Positions 50,533-60,029 of a stretch of 64,000 nucleotides of DNA are shown here, one piece after another (positions within the stretch are counted from its first letter, which is position 1; the number at the start of each line of letters is the position of its first letter). Location of the stretch: contig NZ_JAPDPJ010000024.1 in assembly GCF_026013605.1 (NCBI RefSeq), forward strand, positions 18,742-82,741, in the 5' to 3' direction. The translations under genes were made by a program, and so were the position numbers. The notes under the pieces were generated by a model. That model did not search any database and was not told where the DNA came from. It saw only the letters and a program-made list of their open reading frames with translations. The DNA comes from Plebeiibacterium sediminum (lineage in GTDB: Bacteria; Bacteroidota; Bacteroidia; Bacteroidales; Marinilabiliaceae).

Positions 50533-52056
50533 ATGAGCGATATATTCAGTCGGTTTAAATCAACAGTAATACAATCTTTCTTTTATAGTTTGGGTAATTT
50601 TGCCGGAAAGTTTTCCGGCGTTTTGCTCTTGCCCATTTATTCGTTGTATTTACCAGTTGAAGTATTTGGATTATATGCGCTTTTTGAGGTTATATTTCAG
50701 GTTTTTCAGGTTTTCTCAGGCCTTGGTATTAAACTGGGACTTACACGTTGGTATTGGGACGAGGAATCCACAAAAGACAAGAAAAGCCTGTTTTTTACAA
50801 CCTACTTGTTTAACCTGGTCGTTTGTATTCTGTTTAGTTATCTATTATTCATCTCATTCGATTTCTTATCAGAATATTACTTTAAAACACAGATTAACAG
50901 CAATTTTATTATACTTTTTATTAGTGGGAATTTAATAAAGTTGTTTTCTGAAGTTCCCATGTTACTCTTGAGGGTACAACACAAAGCCAAACAACACTCC
51001 GTTGTTCAAATCGCTCAGCTATTAAGTTTTGTGCTCTTTGTATTCATCTTTTTAGCATTCTTTCATCAAGGAATCGAAGGTATATTTTGGGCCAACATAT
51101 TATCAGGTGCCATACAATTTATATTGGTAATACCTGTAATCATTAGAAATACCAAATTTAAATTTGAATACAAAATTCTGATTGAGATGCTTGTCTATGG
51201 CTTTCCGGTGGCACTGGGAAACATGGTAAATATTACTTTTAACTTTACTGATAAGTACTTCTTAAACCGATTTTCGAACCTTAAAGTTGTGGGTACTTTC
51301 ACCCTGGCTCACAAACTATCAAACATCGTCAACCTACTAATCGTTAATTCCTTTATGAATGCCTATATGCATAATTATTTCAAAGGCATTCATGATGAAA
51401 ACAACGATCGGTTTTATAGCAGGTCGTTTACTTATTTTTTATTGGCGATTACATTTTTTAGCTTGTTGCTAATTGTTTTTATTGATGAAGCTATTTTCGT
51501 ATTTTCTGCCAATAACAAAGACTATTCTCAATCTGCTGTAATAGTCCCTGTACTTACTATAGGACTAATATTTGGAGGTATCAGACAAATATTAACACTT
51601 CCTATTAATAAAATTAAGAAGACAAGAATCATAGGTGTTTTGTCCATTTTATCAGGTGTTTTGAATGTTTATTTAAACTACATTCTGATTCCTGAATACA
51701 ATGCTTTAGGTGCGGCTTATGCAACAGGTGTTGTGCAGGTATTCTCTTCTGTTGTACTTTTAGTTTTTGTTTTAAGAAATGTAAATATACCTTTTGAATG
51801 GAGGCGAATTAAATTAATCCTATTAAGCTTTACTTTAACTATTACTTTATTCTATTTAGTAAGCTTTAATATCTGGTTTTTAAACTTCGTTTTTAAGATC
51901 GCTGTTACTATTGTATGGGGTGTTTTTCTATATTATAGCAACTTCCTTTTACCGGAAGAGAAACAACGTATTTTTCAATTTGCAGAAAAATGGTGGAATA
52001 TTAGAAAACTTAAAAATAATCTGCAGTCATTAAAAGAAAACAAGAAAAACGATTAA
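50533..52056 (+). CDS. oligosaccharide flippase (Wzx/MATE-like)
   Basis: A 507-residue membrane protein with about 12-14 hydrophobic helices, matching the polysaccharide biosynthesis/MOP flippase family. Typical segments are the N-terminal SFFYSLGNFAGKFSGVLLLPIY, central VYGFPVALGNMVNITFNFTDKYFLNRF and the LGAAYATGVVQVFSSVVLL helix. It likely moves lipid-linked glycans across the inner membrane. Followed six bases later by the convergent glycosyltransferase gene. Confidence 0.87.
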   Translation: MSDIFSRFKSTVIQSFFYSLGNFAGKFSGVLLLPIYSLYLPVEVFGLYALFEVIFQVFQVFSGLGIKLGLTRWYWDEESTKDKKSLFFTTYLFNLVVCILFSYLLFISFDFLSEYYFKTQINSNFIILFISGNLIKLFSEVPMLLLRVQHKAKQHSVVQIAQLLSFVLFVFIFLAFFHQGIEGIFWANILSGAIQFILVIPVIIRNTKFKFEYKILIEMLVYGFPVALGNMVNITFNFTDKYFLNRFSNLKVVGTFTLAHKLSNIVNLLIVNSFMNAYMHNYFKGIHDENNDRFYSRSFTYFLLAITFFSLLLIVFIDEAIFVFSANNKDYSQSAVIVPVLTIGLIFGGIRQILTLPINKIKKTRIIGVLSILSGVLNVYLNYILIPEYNALGAAYATGVVQVFSSVVLLVFVLRNVNIPFEWRRIKLILLSFTLTITLFYLVSFNIWFLNFVFKIAVTIVWGVFLYYSNFLLPEEKQRIFQFAEKWWNIRKLKNNLQSLKENKKND

Positions 52057-52062
52057 TGAGGT

Positions 52063-52974
52063 TCATAAACTCATCAGGTATTTCTTAATCTTAAAATAAT
52101 TAATCACCCGCCTGAATAAAGAGGTATTATAAAATCCTTTGAAGTTGTCTTCAATTGTTGTATCAAAATAATCTGAAGGACAAAATTCTACGGTATCAAT
52201 GGGTGATTGATTTACCTGTGTATGATATTTTTTACTGCTTTTCATATTTGTCCCACTTCCATCTACACCTTGATTTTTTACCAAAGATGTACAAGGATAA
52301 ACCGTTGGCAAATTATGCTTAAATGCAGCATAGTTAAATCGAATAGACCATGAATGGATGATGTTCTGCTGCTGTTTTAAAAGCATTATCGCCAAATCAT
52401 TCCCTCCCCGATTAAATTTTTGGTGATTACTTTTATTCTTAAAGAAAGATTGAAAATCTTTTACATTCCAATCTGTTTTTTGCCAGTTTTGTTTCCATGT
52501 AGCCCAGCCCCAACTACAATTACGATGTACCAGGTAGGTGTTGTAAGTATATGTTTCCGGAATTTGAATTGCAGGAGTATATCCGGCAACAGACCATATT
52601 TCATCAGGTTTATAATAGTCTAAGGCATCATTCATATACTGAAGAAAATGAGGTGAGGTTTCCAGATCATCTTCTAAAACAATCACCCGATCATTGTTCT
52701 CAAAAACTTTTGAAACGCCATCAATAATTGACCTTGCTAATCCTTTATTTTGTTTGCTAAAAGCAAGTTCTACTTTTTTAAAACCTGTTATGTTCTTTAA
52801 ATAGTTTCTAACCTTTTGAACATCTTCTTCAGCATCCTTTGATCCGGCACCGTCAGAAAAAACATACAAATCACTTTCTTTAGCAAGATTGTTATGTGCC
52901 AAAGCTTCAATGGTTTGTTTTGTATGATCCAATCTGTTATAGGTAAATAAAACTATGGGTGCCAGTGAATTCAT
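52063..52974 (-). CDS. glycosyltransferase (GNT-I/GT2-like)
   Basis: A 303-residue enzyme beginning IVLFTYNRLDHTKQTIEAL, a GT-A fold. The metal-binding motif is VLEDDLETSP near residue 100. A Trp-rich block follows (NCSWGWATWKQNWQKTDW). It would add a sugar to a surface glycan; donor and acceptor are unknown. Its start overlaps the pyruvyl-transferase gene by four bases. Confidence 0.85.
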   Translation of the reverse strand: MNSLAPIVLFTYNRLDHTKQTIEALAHNNLAKESDLYVFSDGAGSKDAEEDVQKVRNYLKNITGFKKVELAFSKQNKGLARSIIDGVSKVFENNDRVIVLEDDLETSPHFLQYMNDALDYYKPDEIWSVAGYTPAIQIPETYTYNTYLVHRNCSWGWATWKQNWQKTDWNVKDFQSFFKNKSNHQKFNRGGNDLAIMLLKQQQNIIHSWSIRFNYAAFKHNLPTVYPCTSLVKNQGVDGSGTNMKSSKKYHTQVNQSPIDTVEFCPSDYFDTTIEDNFKGFYNTSLFRRVINYFKIKKYLMSL

Positions 52975-54146
52975 CGTATATAATTAAAAATATCCGTTGC
53001 TTTAATTTCCTTCAGTTTATTAGTGATTAGAGTAGATATTTCCTCTTCATTTTGTACAAGTTGCATCAATGAGGCTTTCATTTTAGATTCATCAATATTT
53101 CTTATATCAAATTGATATTCATCCATATGAAAAGATTTCATCACATGTTTATACTTGTTAGCCCATCCAATCACCAAACAAGGCTTACTCAATTTTAAAG
53201 CATGAATTAATCCGTGATACCTTGCAGTAACAACAGCTTTTGAATCATCAAAAATTTGTTGAATTTCGTAAGGAGATAAATCTCTGTTAACCAGCTGCAC
53301 ATCTGAATGATCTACCTCTCTGTATATCTCATCACACAAGGTTTTGTCATCATTTGAATGACGAACAATGGCAACCTGCTCTCCGTTTTGTAATAGTTCA
53401 TTGATCAAACCTGAAAATAAAACAACCACTTCTTGTTTTGTCTTTAGTTTGGTTAACTGCTTATTAGGAACTACAATTACAGATTTGTGATTAACTTCGT
53501 TAGCCTTTAAATCTTGCTGATCCTCACAATAAATATGATTCAAATTTATCTTTGGAGACTGAAGCACTAAATCAAAGGAATCAATCACGCCTTCCTTTCT
53601 GATTTTATCGGTATAAACTCTACACTCCGGCTCTCTGATAAATATTGCTTTGGGATAACTCAAATATTTCTTAACCAAGGGCCATATTACCAGCTTTTTC
53701 CATCCTTTAAAATCAAAAGGACCGATGGATTGAGGTAAAAACACAAAAGGGATGTTCTTTTTTCTGGCCAACTTTACAGGAAATAAGGTTGCATAGGTCC
53801 ATAACGGACTTTGATTATGCGAACTGACTCCATAACCACTTATGTCCAATATTAAATCAGCTGTTGCAAAATGCGACTTGATTTCCTTTTCCGGATTACT
53901 GATGGGTTTCGGCTTTACAATCAGTTTTATAACCGGAAAAGCCATGCGCAATACTGTTCGAATATGCATATTCACAATCCGAAAATTATATTTGTCTTTA
54001 TCCTCCACCTTAAGGGTTGGGAAAAGGTCAATCATTACAATCTCTGACTCCGGATATTTTGTTTTCAAGCTATCAACCAAACAAAAAAGCATGGATTGCG
54101 CTCCTTTATTAATAAAGTTTCCTCCGGTAATAAGGATTTTATGCAT
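52971..54146 (-). CDS. polysaccharide pyruvyl transferase family protein
   Basis: A 391-residue protein that probably adds a ketal pyruvate to a surface polysaccharide. The opening ILITGGNFINKGAQSMLFCLVDSLK, the DLILDISGYGVSS segment and the C-terminal RYHGLIHALKLSKPCLVIGWANKYKHVM are typical. It is flanked in an operon by a glycosyltransferase and a nitroreductase. Confidence 0.85.
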   Translation of the reverse strand: MHKILITGGNFINKGAQSMLFCLVDSLKTKYPESEIVMIDLFPTLKVEDKDKYNFRIVNMHIRTVLRMAFPVIKLIVKPKPISNPEKEIKSHFATADLILDISGYGVSSHNQSPLWTYATLFPVKLARKKNIPFVFLPQSIGPFDFKGWKKLVIWPLVKKYLSYPKAIFIREPECRVYTDKIRKEGVIDSFDLVLQSPKINLNHIYCEDQQDLKANEVNHKSVIVVPNKQLTKLKTKQEVVVLFSGLINELLQNGEQVAIVRHSNDDKTLCDEIYREVDHSDVQLVNRDLSPYEIQQIFDDSKAVVTARYHGLIHALKLSKPCLVIGWANKYKHVMKSFHMDEYQFDIRNIDESKMKASLMQLVQNEEEISTLITNKLKEIKATDIFNYIR

Positions 54147-54150
54147 ATAA

Positions 54151-55227
54151 CTAATTGTATTTTCTTAATTCATCAATTGATTTCCGAACCGAACAAGCCA
54201 CCTTTTCCTGTTCATCGGCATAACCATAGGCTATCATCATAATAGGGCGTTCATATCCTTTAAGACCTAAAAGCTTTGATACTTTATCATCTTTCTTTTT
54301 GTCCTCAGGCCAGTTTAACGGACAAGTACCTATCCCCATACTTTCGAGCGCGAACATTAAACTCATGGATGCCAGACTGCCATCTACATACATTAAATGA
54401 CGATCAGCTAACGTAGGCGAAACATTCATTTGTCCCACCACCACAATCATAGCAGCAATTTGATTGGCAAAACCTCTTGTTCCTCCCGGTAAATCAACCA
54501 GTTTCTTTAGCAATGCAGGTTCATCTACAATTCGAAACTGAAAAGGTTGACGGTTACAGCTACTCGGAGCCAAACCTGCTAAAACAACTGCTTCATCTAC
54601 TTTTGTTCTTTCCGGAATATTATTTTTATCGAAATAACGTATTGATTTACGCTGATGTGCCAAAGCTTTAAATGTTTCAAAGTAGTTTTTTCGATCAGCA
54701 AAGTTCTGGTATGGCACAAAAGGTTCTGCTGCAAGAGTTGGTTGAACCAACAATTTAAACTCTTCTTTTGCTTTCAGAATAACTGGAACACTATCTGTAA
54801 CACTAAAATATTCATTCAGCACATCAAAAGCCCATTGAATCTGGGCATCAATTCCATGTTCCTTAAATACGCATGCAAGCATATCAACGGTTTCCTGAAT
54901 ATAATCGAGAGCAAAAACACTGCGACGTTCCTTCATCAATAAACCTTTTTCAATACGATGAATATTTCTACGTAGTAAAAACAAATTCTGTGTTTTTGTA
55001 TATTTACTCTTCAGATATTGTCTTCGAGCCATCAGAAACATCTTTTTCTCATGGGCAAATGACTTTGAAAACAAAAAATATATATTCTGAAAAAATGGTA
55101 CGTGAATGATGATAGGATAAATGCAGGAATACTGAATTTTTTCCTTCATTTTAATCCAGGAATGAAAAAGCTGATCCGCTAATTTCTCTGCTCCAACAAT
55201 ACCAAATATTTTTTTTACGATTCCCAT
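54151..55227 (-). CDS. nitroreductase-family flavoprotein with N-terminal extension
   Basis: A 358-residue protein. The C-terminal ~170 residues are an FMN-dependent nitroreductase domain (SIRYFDKNNIPERTKVDEAVVLAGLAPSSCNRQPFQFRIV, and ESMGIGTCPLNW). The first ~180 residues are an uncommon helical extension with a membrane-like LFHSWIKMKEKIQYSCIYPIIIHVPFF region. Linked to the pyruvyl transferase (four-base gap), it probably acts in surface-glycan synthesis or regulation; the reaction is unknown. Confidence 0.8.
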   Translation of the reverse strand: MGIVKKIFGIVGAEKLADQLFHSWIKMKEKIQYSCIYPIIIHVPFFQNIYFLFSKSFAHEKKMFLMARRQYLKSKYTKTQNLFLLRRNIHRIEKGLLMKERRSVFALDYIQETVDMLACVFKEHGIDAQIQWAFDVLNEYFSVTDSVPVILKAKEEFKLLVQPTLAAEPFVPYQNFADRKNYFETFKALAHQRKSIRYFDKNNIPERTKVDEAVVLAGLAPSSCNRQPFQFRIVDEPALLKKLVDLPGGTRGFANQIAAMIVVVGQMNVSPTLADRHLMYVDGSLASMSLMFALESMGIGTCPLNWPEDKKKDDKVSKLLGLKGYERPIMMIAYGYADEQEKVACSVRKSIDELRKYN

Positions 55228-55474
55228 TAATGCGTATAAAATTATTAAAGTGTAAAAGTATAAAAATTAACAGGAATATTTTTGCTGTTAAAAGACGAAG
55301 CATGTTTAACCAATTGACAATTGTTACGTAAAACAAAAAACTATTAGCTAACTGATATTCTTATTAATAAAAATTCAAACAGAACTTATATAATCATATT
55401 TTAATATGTGATTCTGAAAAGATTTTAAGAACTTGTATATTGCACCACTCAAAAATAACCCTGAATTAAATGCT

Positions 55475-55921
55475 ATGGATCTAAAAATTGATACTCCAAA
55501 TTTCCGTATTCGATTAGACAATGAGGTAGGTTACCTAAAGGTTATTGGTTATCAAAATGAAGAATCCACCATGTTTTTTTCAAATACAATTAAAGATTTA
55601 CTAAAACAATATCCACATCAACGTTTTGCCTCACTTTGTGATTTACAGGAATTAATTCTTGATAAACCTAAAAATGCCAGGATTGTTAATCATACGATAA
55701 AAGAAATTGCAGATCAAATTGAATTTAAATATAACGCCATTGTTATTAGTCCTAAATTCCTGAAAATTGTAGAAGCTTTTATCTTTTCATTCTATCTTAA
55801 CAATGCTAACATCAAATCAAAAATATTCTTTAACCATAAAAGTGCAATAGAATGGTTAGAAAAAAACGGTTTTCAGCTAGATGAAATTAAATCTCACCTC
55901 ATAGAGAATCATGCTATTTGA
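55475..55921 (+). CDS. unknown STAS/SpoIIAA-like protein
   Basis: A 148-residue soluble protein from the ATG at 55475; a TTG at 55433 would add 14 residues but lacks support. The pattern (NFRIRLDNEVGYLKVIGYQNEESTMFFSNTIKDLL..., FASLCDLQELIL, NAIVISPKFLKIVEAF, KIFFNHKSAIEWLEKNG) suggests the SpoIIAA-like fold. Function unknown. Confidence 0.6.
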   Translation: MDLKIDTPNFRIRLDNEVGYLKVIGYQNEESTMFFSNTIKDLLKQYPHQRFASLCDLQELILDKPKNARIVNHTIKEIADQIEFKYNAIVISPKFLKIVEAFIFSFYLNNANIKSKIFFNHKSAIEWLEKNGFQLDEIKSHLIENHAI

Positions 55922-56194
55922 TAAATATTTTATCATACACCCTTTATTTTACGTTTATAATTTATAATAAATATTAATTATAAGATACACACCCCTTGTT
56001 TTGTAAGGTATAATACCTCAATATTTAAACATATATCCACACATTTCATAATATTTAAAAACCTGACATTTATCATGTTACACAAGTCTGTTTTTTTCTC
56101 TTTTAAATAACTGCATATATATTCTTCATCTTCTGCATTAACGCTTATTAACAGTTCATAATCAGCACATTTAAACAGGTATTTATAATATCCT
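55922..56194. other. AT-rich intergenic region
   Basis: No ORF or hairpin of note; it leads to the promoter of the AspT-like transporter. Confidence 0.5.
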
Positions 56195-56202
56195 TATATT
56201 TG
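56195..56202 (+). promoter_or_regulatory. -7 element of the AspT-like transporter
   Basis: TATATTTG, followed by CGTGC. The same TATATTTGCGTGC is present at the chemoreceptor promoter (46665-46677). A -33 TTG is not evident. Confidence 0.55.
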
Positions 56203-56222
56203 CGTGCCTAATCTAATATATT

Positions 56223-57815
56223 ATGGAATTCTTACAACTAAGCTATTTTGCACTATTCGTAATTATTTGTTTGGGCTATATTATTGGCAATGCCAAAATT
56301 AAGGGCATTTCACTTGATATATCTGCAATCATTTTCGTAGCACTGGTTTTTGGTCATTATGGAGTGGTAATGCCCCCCATTATTGAAAAAATAGGGCTAA
56401 TCCTCTTTGTTTATACTATTGGTATACAGGCTGGTCCTGGATTTTTTGACTCTTTCAAAAAGCAAGGAAGAACACTGGTTGTAATGGCCTCAGTGGTTAT
56501 TATCTCAGCATCTGTTTTAACTTATCTGGCTATCATTATATATGATATTGAAGTACCCGTTGCCATTGGTTTATTGACAGGAGCACTTACCAGTACACCG
56601 GGTTTGGCAGCAGCCATAGAAAGCACTGGTTCTACAGGAGTTTCTATCGGATATGGTATTGCATACCCATTTGGTGTGATTGGTGTGATTTTATTTGTAC
56701 GTCTGTATCCTAAAATCACCAGAGCCAACTTAAAAAAGGCGGAACAGGATTACGAAGAATCTACTGTTGAGAGCTTCCCTGAAATCTCATTCAAACATTT
56801 TATCGTTGAAAACGAAAATGTTGCAGGTAAAACTATTGGTGAGTTAAGAGTAAGAACCATGACTCAGGGAGTTATTAGTCGCATCATGTCAAACGGTCAG
56901 CCCACTGTACCTTCTCCATCCACTAAATTAAACCAGGGAGATATTATTAAAGCTGTTGGTACTGAAGATGCACTAAAAAAAGTCAGAGTCCTTATCGGAA
57001 GAGAAACGGATCAGGTTGTTCCTCTGAAAGAAGGTTATGAAATTCAATCCATATTAGTGTCAAATACAGAGGTGGTTAATAAAACACTCCGTGAGATAAA
57101 TCAATGGACATCAACCTATAATGTTACCATAACAAGAATCAGACGTTCAGGTATTGATATTACACCTTCATCAAATTTAAAACTACAGATGGGTGATAAA
57201 ATAAAGGTTTCGTGTAGTAAAGACCACATGGAACTGGTTACTAAAATATTTGGTGGCAATAGCAAAAAGTTATCTGATACAAATTTCTTCCCTATTGCTA
57301 CAGGAATTGTTTTAGGGTTCTTCTTAGGTAAGTTCTCCTTAAACTTCGGTAACTCATTTACCTTTTCACTGGGTTTAACCGGAGGGGTTTTAACAGTTTC
57401 AATGCTACTAAGCAGAATAGGAAAAACTGGACCTATTATATGGTCAATGACAGGTTCGGCCAACCAATTATTACGTACACTCGGTTTAATGTTTTTCCTT
57501 GCCGGTGTTGGTACAAAGGCAGGTGCGCAAATTGTTGAAACCTACAATGAATATGGATTTAACCTGTTTTTAATTGGAGGAGCTTTAACATTACTTCCTA
57601 TGATATTTGGCGCCATCGTGGCTCGCGTTATCTTTAAAGTAAATGTACTTTCCATGCTGGGTGCTCTTACCGGCTCTATGACCAGTACCCCCGGACTTGC
57701 AGCAGTTGACCCTATGACAGAAACCAATGCACCTTCTATTGCTTATGCAACGGTATATCCGGTTGCCATGGTTTTATTAATTATTTGCGTTCAGATACTC
57801 GCCTCTTTAGGCTGA
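56223..57815 (+). CDS. AspT/YidE-type transporter with two RCK-C domains
   Basis: A 530-residue inner-membrane protein. Each half has an AspT membrane domain with a GALTSTPGLAAA-type motif (residues ~118-130, and GALTGSMTSTPGLAAV near 485), separated by two TrkA-C/RCK-C regulatory domains (~190-365, including NENVAGKTIGELRVRTM and SNTEVVNKTLREIN). Family members exchange amino acids such as aspartate/alanine or dicarboxylates. The substrate here is unknown. Confidence 0.88.
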   Translation: MEFLQLSYFALFVIICLGYIIGNAKIKGISLDISAIIFVALVFGHYGVVMPPIIEKIGLILFVYTIGIQAGPGFFDSFKKQGRTLVVMASVVIISASVLTYLAIIIYDIEVPVAIGLLTGALTSTPGLAAAIESTGSTGVSIGYGIAYPFGVIGVILFVRLYPKITRANLKKAEQDYEESTVESFPEISFKHFIVENENVAGKTIGELRVRTMTQGVISRIMSNGQPTVPSPSTKLNQGDIIKAVGTEDALKKVRVLIGRETDQVVPLKEGYEIQSILVSNTEVVNKTLREINQWTSTYNVTITRIRRSGIDITPSSNLKLQMGDKIKVSCSKDHMELVTKIFGGNSKKLSDTNFFPIATGIVLGFFLGKFSLNFGNSFTFSLGLTGGVLTVSMLLSRIGKTGPIIWSMTGSANQLLRTLGLMFFLAGVGTKAGAQIVETYNEYGFNLFLIGGALTLLPMIFGAIVARVIFKVNVLSMLGALTGSMTSTPGLAAVDPMTETNAPSIAYATVYPVAMVLLIICVQILASLG

Positions 57816-57831
57816 TAGATAAAACATCATT

Positions 57832-57870
57832 AAAAAAGGGGCTTGCAATAATTTTGCAAGCCCCTTTTTA
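57832..57870. terminator. bidirectional terminator
   Basis: AAAAAAGGGGCTTGCAA/TTGCAAGCCCCTTTTT, between the rightward transporter and the leftward aminotransferase-like gene. Confidence 0.9.
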
Positions 57871-59004
57871 TTATAAGCTCTTTAATAACTGATTCGCCTT
57901 AATCAAATCTTCATCAGGTAAAGAAAAGTTCAAGCGAACGTATTTAGATTTAGTTTTTTGATGATAATAATAACTCAAGGGTACACCAGCAATGCCTTTT
58001 TCTTTCATTAAGAAATGCGCAAAATCAACATCTGTTTCATCAACTTTACCATTTCTTGAAATCAGTTGATAATAGGATGATTGTGCCGGAATAAATGATA
58101 TAGATGATTCTTCTAAACCATCTAATAATAAGTCTCTTTTGTGCTGATAAACTTTCGAAAGACCTTTAAAATTATTATTATTTTCTAGATAGTCCACCAA
58201 GGCCATTTGATAGGGTAATCCACTTCCCTCTCCTATTAATGATATTACCTTACGTATCGATGCCATTATTTTTGCAGAAGCCATACAATAACCAATATGC
58301 CAGTTATTTATATGAAACACTTCATTAAATGACGAAACAATAATACTTCTTTCTCTTAATTTAGGATAAAGCGAAAAACTCTGATGCATTTCTTTATCAA
58401 ATACTAAATGCTCAAAGGATTCATCACTTAAAATCAATATATTAGTTCCATTGATAATCTTTTGTAAACGCAATACATCAAGTTCTGATAACGTTGATCC
58501 TGTGGGAAAATGAGGACTATTAATAATCATCATGCGGGTTTTAGGATTAACCACCTTTTGAACATCTTCCCAATTAAAACGAAACTCTGGGCCTTTTAAC
58601 TCTACATAAACAACTTTGGCACCAGTAATATTAATGGCTGCATCATAACTCTTATGAGCAGGTTCAAAAATAATCACCTCATCTCCCTCTTTTAACATAG
58701 CCAGCATAATGGCAAAAATACATGGCTTAACACCATGTGTTATGGTTATTTCCTGTTCAGGATCATATCCATAATCATAATATTGCTGTGTTTTTTGAGC
58801 AATAGCACTTCTAAGTTCTAATAGCCCATACTTTGAAGAAGCTTCATTTGCATATGGTTTAATATACTTTTCCAACAAACCTGTTAATTCAGGTTGGCAA
58901 CTTTCCATCGAAAAGTTTTCGGCCATATTTAATAGTCCGGCTCCTCGAGCATATTCAGCTATGGCTGAAGGCTTAGAAAGCTTTTGTATATCATCTAAAA
59001 TCAT
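57871..59004 (-). CDS. class I aminotransferase-fold protein lacking the PLP lysine
   Basis: A 377-residue protein of the kynurenine/methionine aminotransferase-like fold I group, from the ATG at 59004 (a longer frame starts at 59043). Conserved fold segments remain: ITHGVKPCIFAIMLAML, EPAHKSYDAAI, ILSDESFEHLVF and the C-terminal KYVRLNFSLP with substrate-binding Arg. But the NPTG motif reads HFPTG (Phe166 instead of Asn), the Schiff-base Lys in the SxSK position is Glu228 (SSFNEVFHINNW), and the following phosphate-binding Arg is His236. The usual transaminase chemistry is unlikely. The ORF is otherwise intact and has a clear terminator. Confidence 0.82.
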   Translation of the reverse strand: MILDDIQKLSKPSAIAEYARGAGLLNMAENFSMESCQPELTGLLEKYIKPYANEASSKYGLLELRSAIAQKTQQYYDYGYDPEQEITITHGVKPCIFAIMLAMLKEGDEVIIFEPAHKSYDAAINITGAKVVYVELKGPEFRFNWEDVQKVVNPKTRMMIINSPHFPTGSTLSELDVLRLQKIINGTNILILSDESFEHLVFDKEMHQSFSLYPKLRERSIIVSSFNEVFHINNWHIGYCMASAKIMASIRKVISLIGEGSGLPYQMALVDYLENNNNFKGLSKVYQHKRDLLLDGLEESSISFIPAQSSYYQLISRNGKVDETDVDFAHFLMKEKGIAGVPLSYYYHQKTKSKYVRLNFSLPDEDLIKANQLLKSL

Positions 59005-59225
59005 AATATTAAGTTCTGATAAAATAGTTTGGTAACATCCCAATTATTAGCAACAATGCTATTCATAATACACAAAAATCTACTTCTGTTGCTAAAGTAT
59101 CGATAATACAATTTACAAAGTTTTTTTAATTGTTGCTGATGAAATTGATCTTATTATAATTTTTTAAGTATTCTCCATCCCATAAATACTAGCTCTCTTA
59201 TTGTATTTAAGTATAAACAAACTAA

Positions 59226-59954
59226 CTATTTAAATAGTTCTTTTAATACTTGAAATGATTTAATATTTGAAAATCCTGAAAGGTGCATTTGATAATACTC
59301 CAATAGCTTTTCAACAAAATCAGCTCTTTCATTTCCGGATAGTTTCAGCACATCAAGATCATCAACAAGCACATCTTTTAGCTGAAGCAATAATTCTGTC
59401 TGCCAGGCATTCATAAAATTGGCATGTGCAGGCTCAGCCATTTGAAACATTCCTGTTCTTAAATCGAAATATTTGGGATGAAGCAGGTCCTCAAAATGAG
59501 GATAAAACCCAAGTGGCTTTGTTAACCTCAGTAATAAAAACAAATGAAAATTATAAATACCATTAATTGAACTATCCATTACACAGATACTATTGTGCAA
59601 AAAATCAAACAAATCATCTCCCAACTTATCCTCATGTTTTAATGCTTTGTTGAGTACCTCTGCAATAAAAAAAGCCAGACTTTGTCGTACTGGCTCAAAC
59701 GGAATTTGAGAAAATGGAGTATTAACCCTGAAGTCCTTAATTCTATGAATAGTCTTTTTTTCAGAATGATAGACTTCAAGATCCATAAGCGTAAGAGGCT
59801 GAAGAAATACTGTTTTCCCCTTGCTCTTTCTGCTTCTTACCTGATTTATCATATATGACTGAAGACCAAACTTCTCTGTATATATATGAGAAATTACACT
59901 ACTTTCCTGATATTTAGTATGTGTTAAAACAATCCCTCTGGTTGACTCAATCAT
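59226..59954 (-). CDS. recO: DNA repair protein RecO
   Basis: A 242-residue protein with the N-terminal OB-fold (STRGIVLTHTKYQESSVISHIYTEKFGLQSYMI) and a helical middle region. RecO helps load RecA onto SSB-coated single-stranded DNA. The usual C-terminal zinc Cys set is not visible, as in many Bacteroidota. It lies upstream of the aminotransferase-like gene on the same strand, with a 221-base gap. Confidence 0.88.
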   Translation of the reverse strand: MIESTRGIVLTHTKYQESSVISHIYTEKFGLQSYMINQVRSRKSKGKTVFLQPLTLMDLEVYHSEKKTIHRIKDFRVNTPFSQIPFEPVRQSLAFFIAEVLNKALKHEDKLGDDLFDFLHNSICVMDSSINGIYNFHLFLLLRLTKPLGFYPHFEDLLHPKYFDLRTGMFQMAEPAHANFMNAWQTELLLQLKDVLVDDLDVLKLSGNERADFVEKLLEYYQMHLSGFSNIKSFQVLKELFK

Positions 59955-60029
59955 CTGATAAATTTTATATCTGCAAAGATATAAATTACCTGAGTTCGTT
60001 TGATATTAAAAAAATCTAATCACTGATTG

